NCBI GenBank assembly: GCA_023250795.1
Contig: JAHFAB010000147.1
Location: forward strand, 1 to 5,623
Length of the DNA: 5,623 nucleotides
Direction of reading: 5' to 3'
Source: Bacteriovoracaceae bacterium
GTDB lineage: Bacteria; Bdellovibrionota; UBA1018
Shown here: piece by piece, positions 5,147 to 5,623 of the stretch
Position numbering within the stretch: the first letter of the stretch is position 1
Layout of the letters: the number at the start of each line of letters is the position of its first letter
Made by a program: the position numbers and the translations under genes
Notes under the pieces: model-generated
The model's database searches: none
Told to the model about the DNA's origin: nothing
The model's input: only the letters and a program-made list of their open reading frames with translations

Positions 5147-5451
5147 ACTTTCAATTCTACCTTGTAATGAAGACCACCATTTCTCATCGAATCTTGTAAC
5201 GCCAAAGCTACAAAACTTTTTTCTGAATATCCAAGAGTTTTAGAAAATTTAGCTGCACGTTCTGGGCTCACTAGTTTTCTTCCCTTTTCTATATCACACA
5301 AATGTTGTTTGGATATTCTAAGTTTTTTTGAAAATCTTGTTTGAGATATTTTATCAGCCTCACGAATTGCTTGCAAGAACCCACCGAAAGACTCCTTCTC
5401 AACAATAAGAGAGTCTAAAAATTTGATTGCTTCACTTTTTTTAATAGTCAT
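5140..5451 (-). CDS. Xre-family HTH antitoxin, paralogue of the 3218-3514 gene
   Basis: With the start at 5451 this is a 103-residue Xre-type protein. The HTH region is at about 36-60 and contains ISQTRFSKKLRISKQHLCDI. The shared block CDIEKGRKLVS follows, then LGYSEK, LQD and the closing KVELKVA. The frame is open to an ATG at 5466, but 5451 is preferred. It gives MTIKK, equivalent to MITKK of the paralogue, with GAGG 9 nt upstream and the same CATGA-type overlap with the toxin tail. The role should be neutralising a RelE/HigB-like toxin and autorepression. The adjoining toxin is even more eroded than at the first locus, so this too is probably an orphan antitoxin. Its last residues (VA-stop) lie inside the right inverted repeat, extending it beyond the paralogue's end. 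It converges on the HNH gene with an 11-bp gap. Confidence 0.82.
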   Translation of the reverse strand: MTIKKSEAIKFLDSLIVEKESFGGFLQAIREADKISQTRFSKKLRISKQHLCDIEKGRKLVSPERAAKFSKTLGYSEKSFVALALQDSMRNGGLHYKVELKVA

Positions 5452-5512
5452 GAGCATGTACCTCAATCACTTTTACAATTTTAATATAATCACCAATCAT
5501 ATACCTTGATGT
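5441..5512 (-). pseudogene. RelE/HigB-like toxin remnant, C-terminal tail with internal deletion
   Basis: The 23-residue open stretch after TAG (5515-5513) contains SRYMIGDY and then IKIVKVIEVHAHDY, ending at TAA 5443-5441. Aligned with the first remnant, RYMIGDY matches EYKLGSY and VIEVHAHDY matches VLEVNKHDY. About a dozen residues that form the central strand and turn are missing between them. Upstream, AGGAG (5544-5540) precedes an ATG at 5535 that reads only MNAD-stop in another frame, possibly the former toxin start. The tail is short, so the identification depends on the paralogous locus. Confidence 0.5.
5461..5464 (-). promoter_or_regulatory. Antitoxin 2 ribosome binding site embedded in toxin remnant
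   Basis: GAGG stands 9 nt before the ATG at 5451, inside the Glu-Val codons of the toxin tail. It decides for 5451 over the in-frame ATG at 5466 as start. Confidence 0.6.
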
Positions 5513-5516
5513 CTAC

Positions 5517-5528
5517 CTGATTAATCAG
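5517..5528. promoter_or_regulatory. Perfect 12-bp palindrome, candidate antitoxin 2 operator
   Basis: CTGATTAATCAG is fully self-complementary. It overlaps the predicted transcription start of the antitoxin 2 promoter, where an HTH antitoxin dimer could repress. Its sequence differs from the TAAGGC-N5-GCCTTA palindrome at the first locus, as expected if the diverged recognition helices bind different sites. Confidence 0.4.
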
Positions 5529-5533
5529 CATTC

Positions 5534-5562
5534 ATAGTACTCCTAATTGGTTTACTAATCAA
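5534..5562 (-). promoter_or_regulatory. Candidate sigma-70 promoter for antitoxin 2
   Basis: TTGATT (5562-5557), 17 bp, TACTAT (5539-5534) on the minus strand is a moderate promoter, with 4 of 6 in each hexamer. Transcription would start near 5527, inside the palindrome at 5517-5528. Confidence 0.4.
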
Positions 5563-5586
5563 TTCAATAATTTTCATGATTTTCAA

Positions 5587-5613
5587 CAGCAAGATTCATG
5601 CCAAAATTAATCT
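5587..5613 (-). repeat. 27-bp element, copy 2, with -24/-12 (sigma-54-like) signature
   Basis: This copy differs from 3688-3714 at one base. Its minus-strand core TTGGCATGAATCTTGCT (5604-5588) keeps the GG-N10-GC spacing and is slightly closer to the RpoN consensus because of TGGCATG. It lies 136 bp upstream of antitoxin 2 and points toward it. The window ends 10 bp beyond, so any further extension of the repeat cannot be seen. Confidence 0.55.
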
Positions 5614-5623
5614 GATAAATTAG

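Noticed and set aside
1..5623. CRISPR array, tRNA or rRNA genes
   Set aside because: No regularly spaced repeats, cloverleaf sequences or rRNA segments were seen on either strand.

Overview
The window looks like a piece of a moderate-GC Gram-negative chromosome, most likely a member of the Bdellovibrionota or a related lineage. That placement is an inference, resting on the overall impression of the HNH protein, the Xre-type antitoxins and the Rsm22/RsmB pair. No marker gene in the window proves it.

The left part (about 1-3190) is conserved housekeeping. On the minus strand a two-gene unit reads out of the window: a 158-residue membrane protein with a split zinc ribbon (259-735), then ssb (243 to beyond base 1), whose C-terminus is cut off. 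Only 40 bp separate this unit from a divergent plus-strand pair. The pair is an Rsm22/METTL17-like protein (776-1966) and an RsmB-type 16S rRNA m5C methyltransferase (1963-3189), joined by an ATGA stop-start overlap. Both should act on the small ribosomal subunit. The rsmB-like gene carries a GC-rich hairpin followed by five T in its interdomain linker.

The right part (about 3190-5623) is AT-richer and accessory. It holds two paralogous, degraded higBA-like toxin-antitoxin loci, both on the minus strand (3218-3656 and 5140-5512). In each the Xre antitoxin is intact, while the RelE/HigB-like toxin upstream survives only as a C-terminal fragment. That fragment still ends inside the antitoxin start and still carries the antitoxin ribosome binding site. 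Upstream of each locus lies the same 27-bp sequence (26 of 27 identical), containing a -24/-12 (sigma-54-like) signature. It is far better conserved than the coding regions beside it.

Between the two loci sits a plus-strand HNH endonuclease gene (4049-5128), bracketed by 34/35-bp imperfect inverted repeats. The right repeat contains its stop codon and the stop codon of the convergent antitoxin. The natural start of the HNH gene appears to be damaged or non-canonical. A GC-rich island at 3755-3850 before the gene can fold into a three-way-junction-like structure.

The most unusual content is this right half: decayed toxins with preserved antitoxin translation signals, a shared sigma-54-like element, and an HNH gene framed by inverted repeats.
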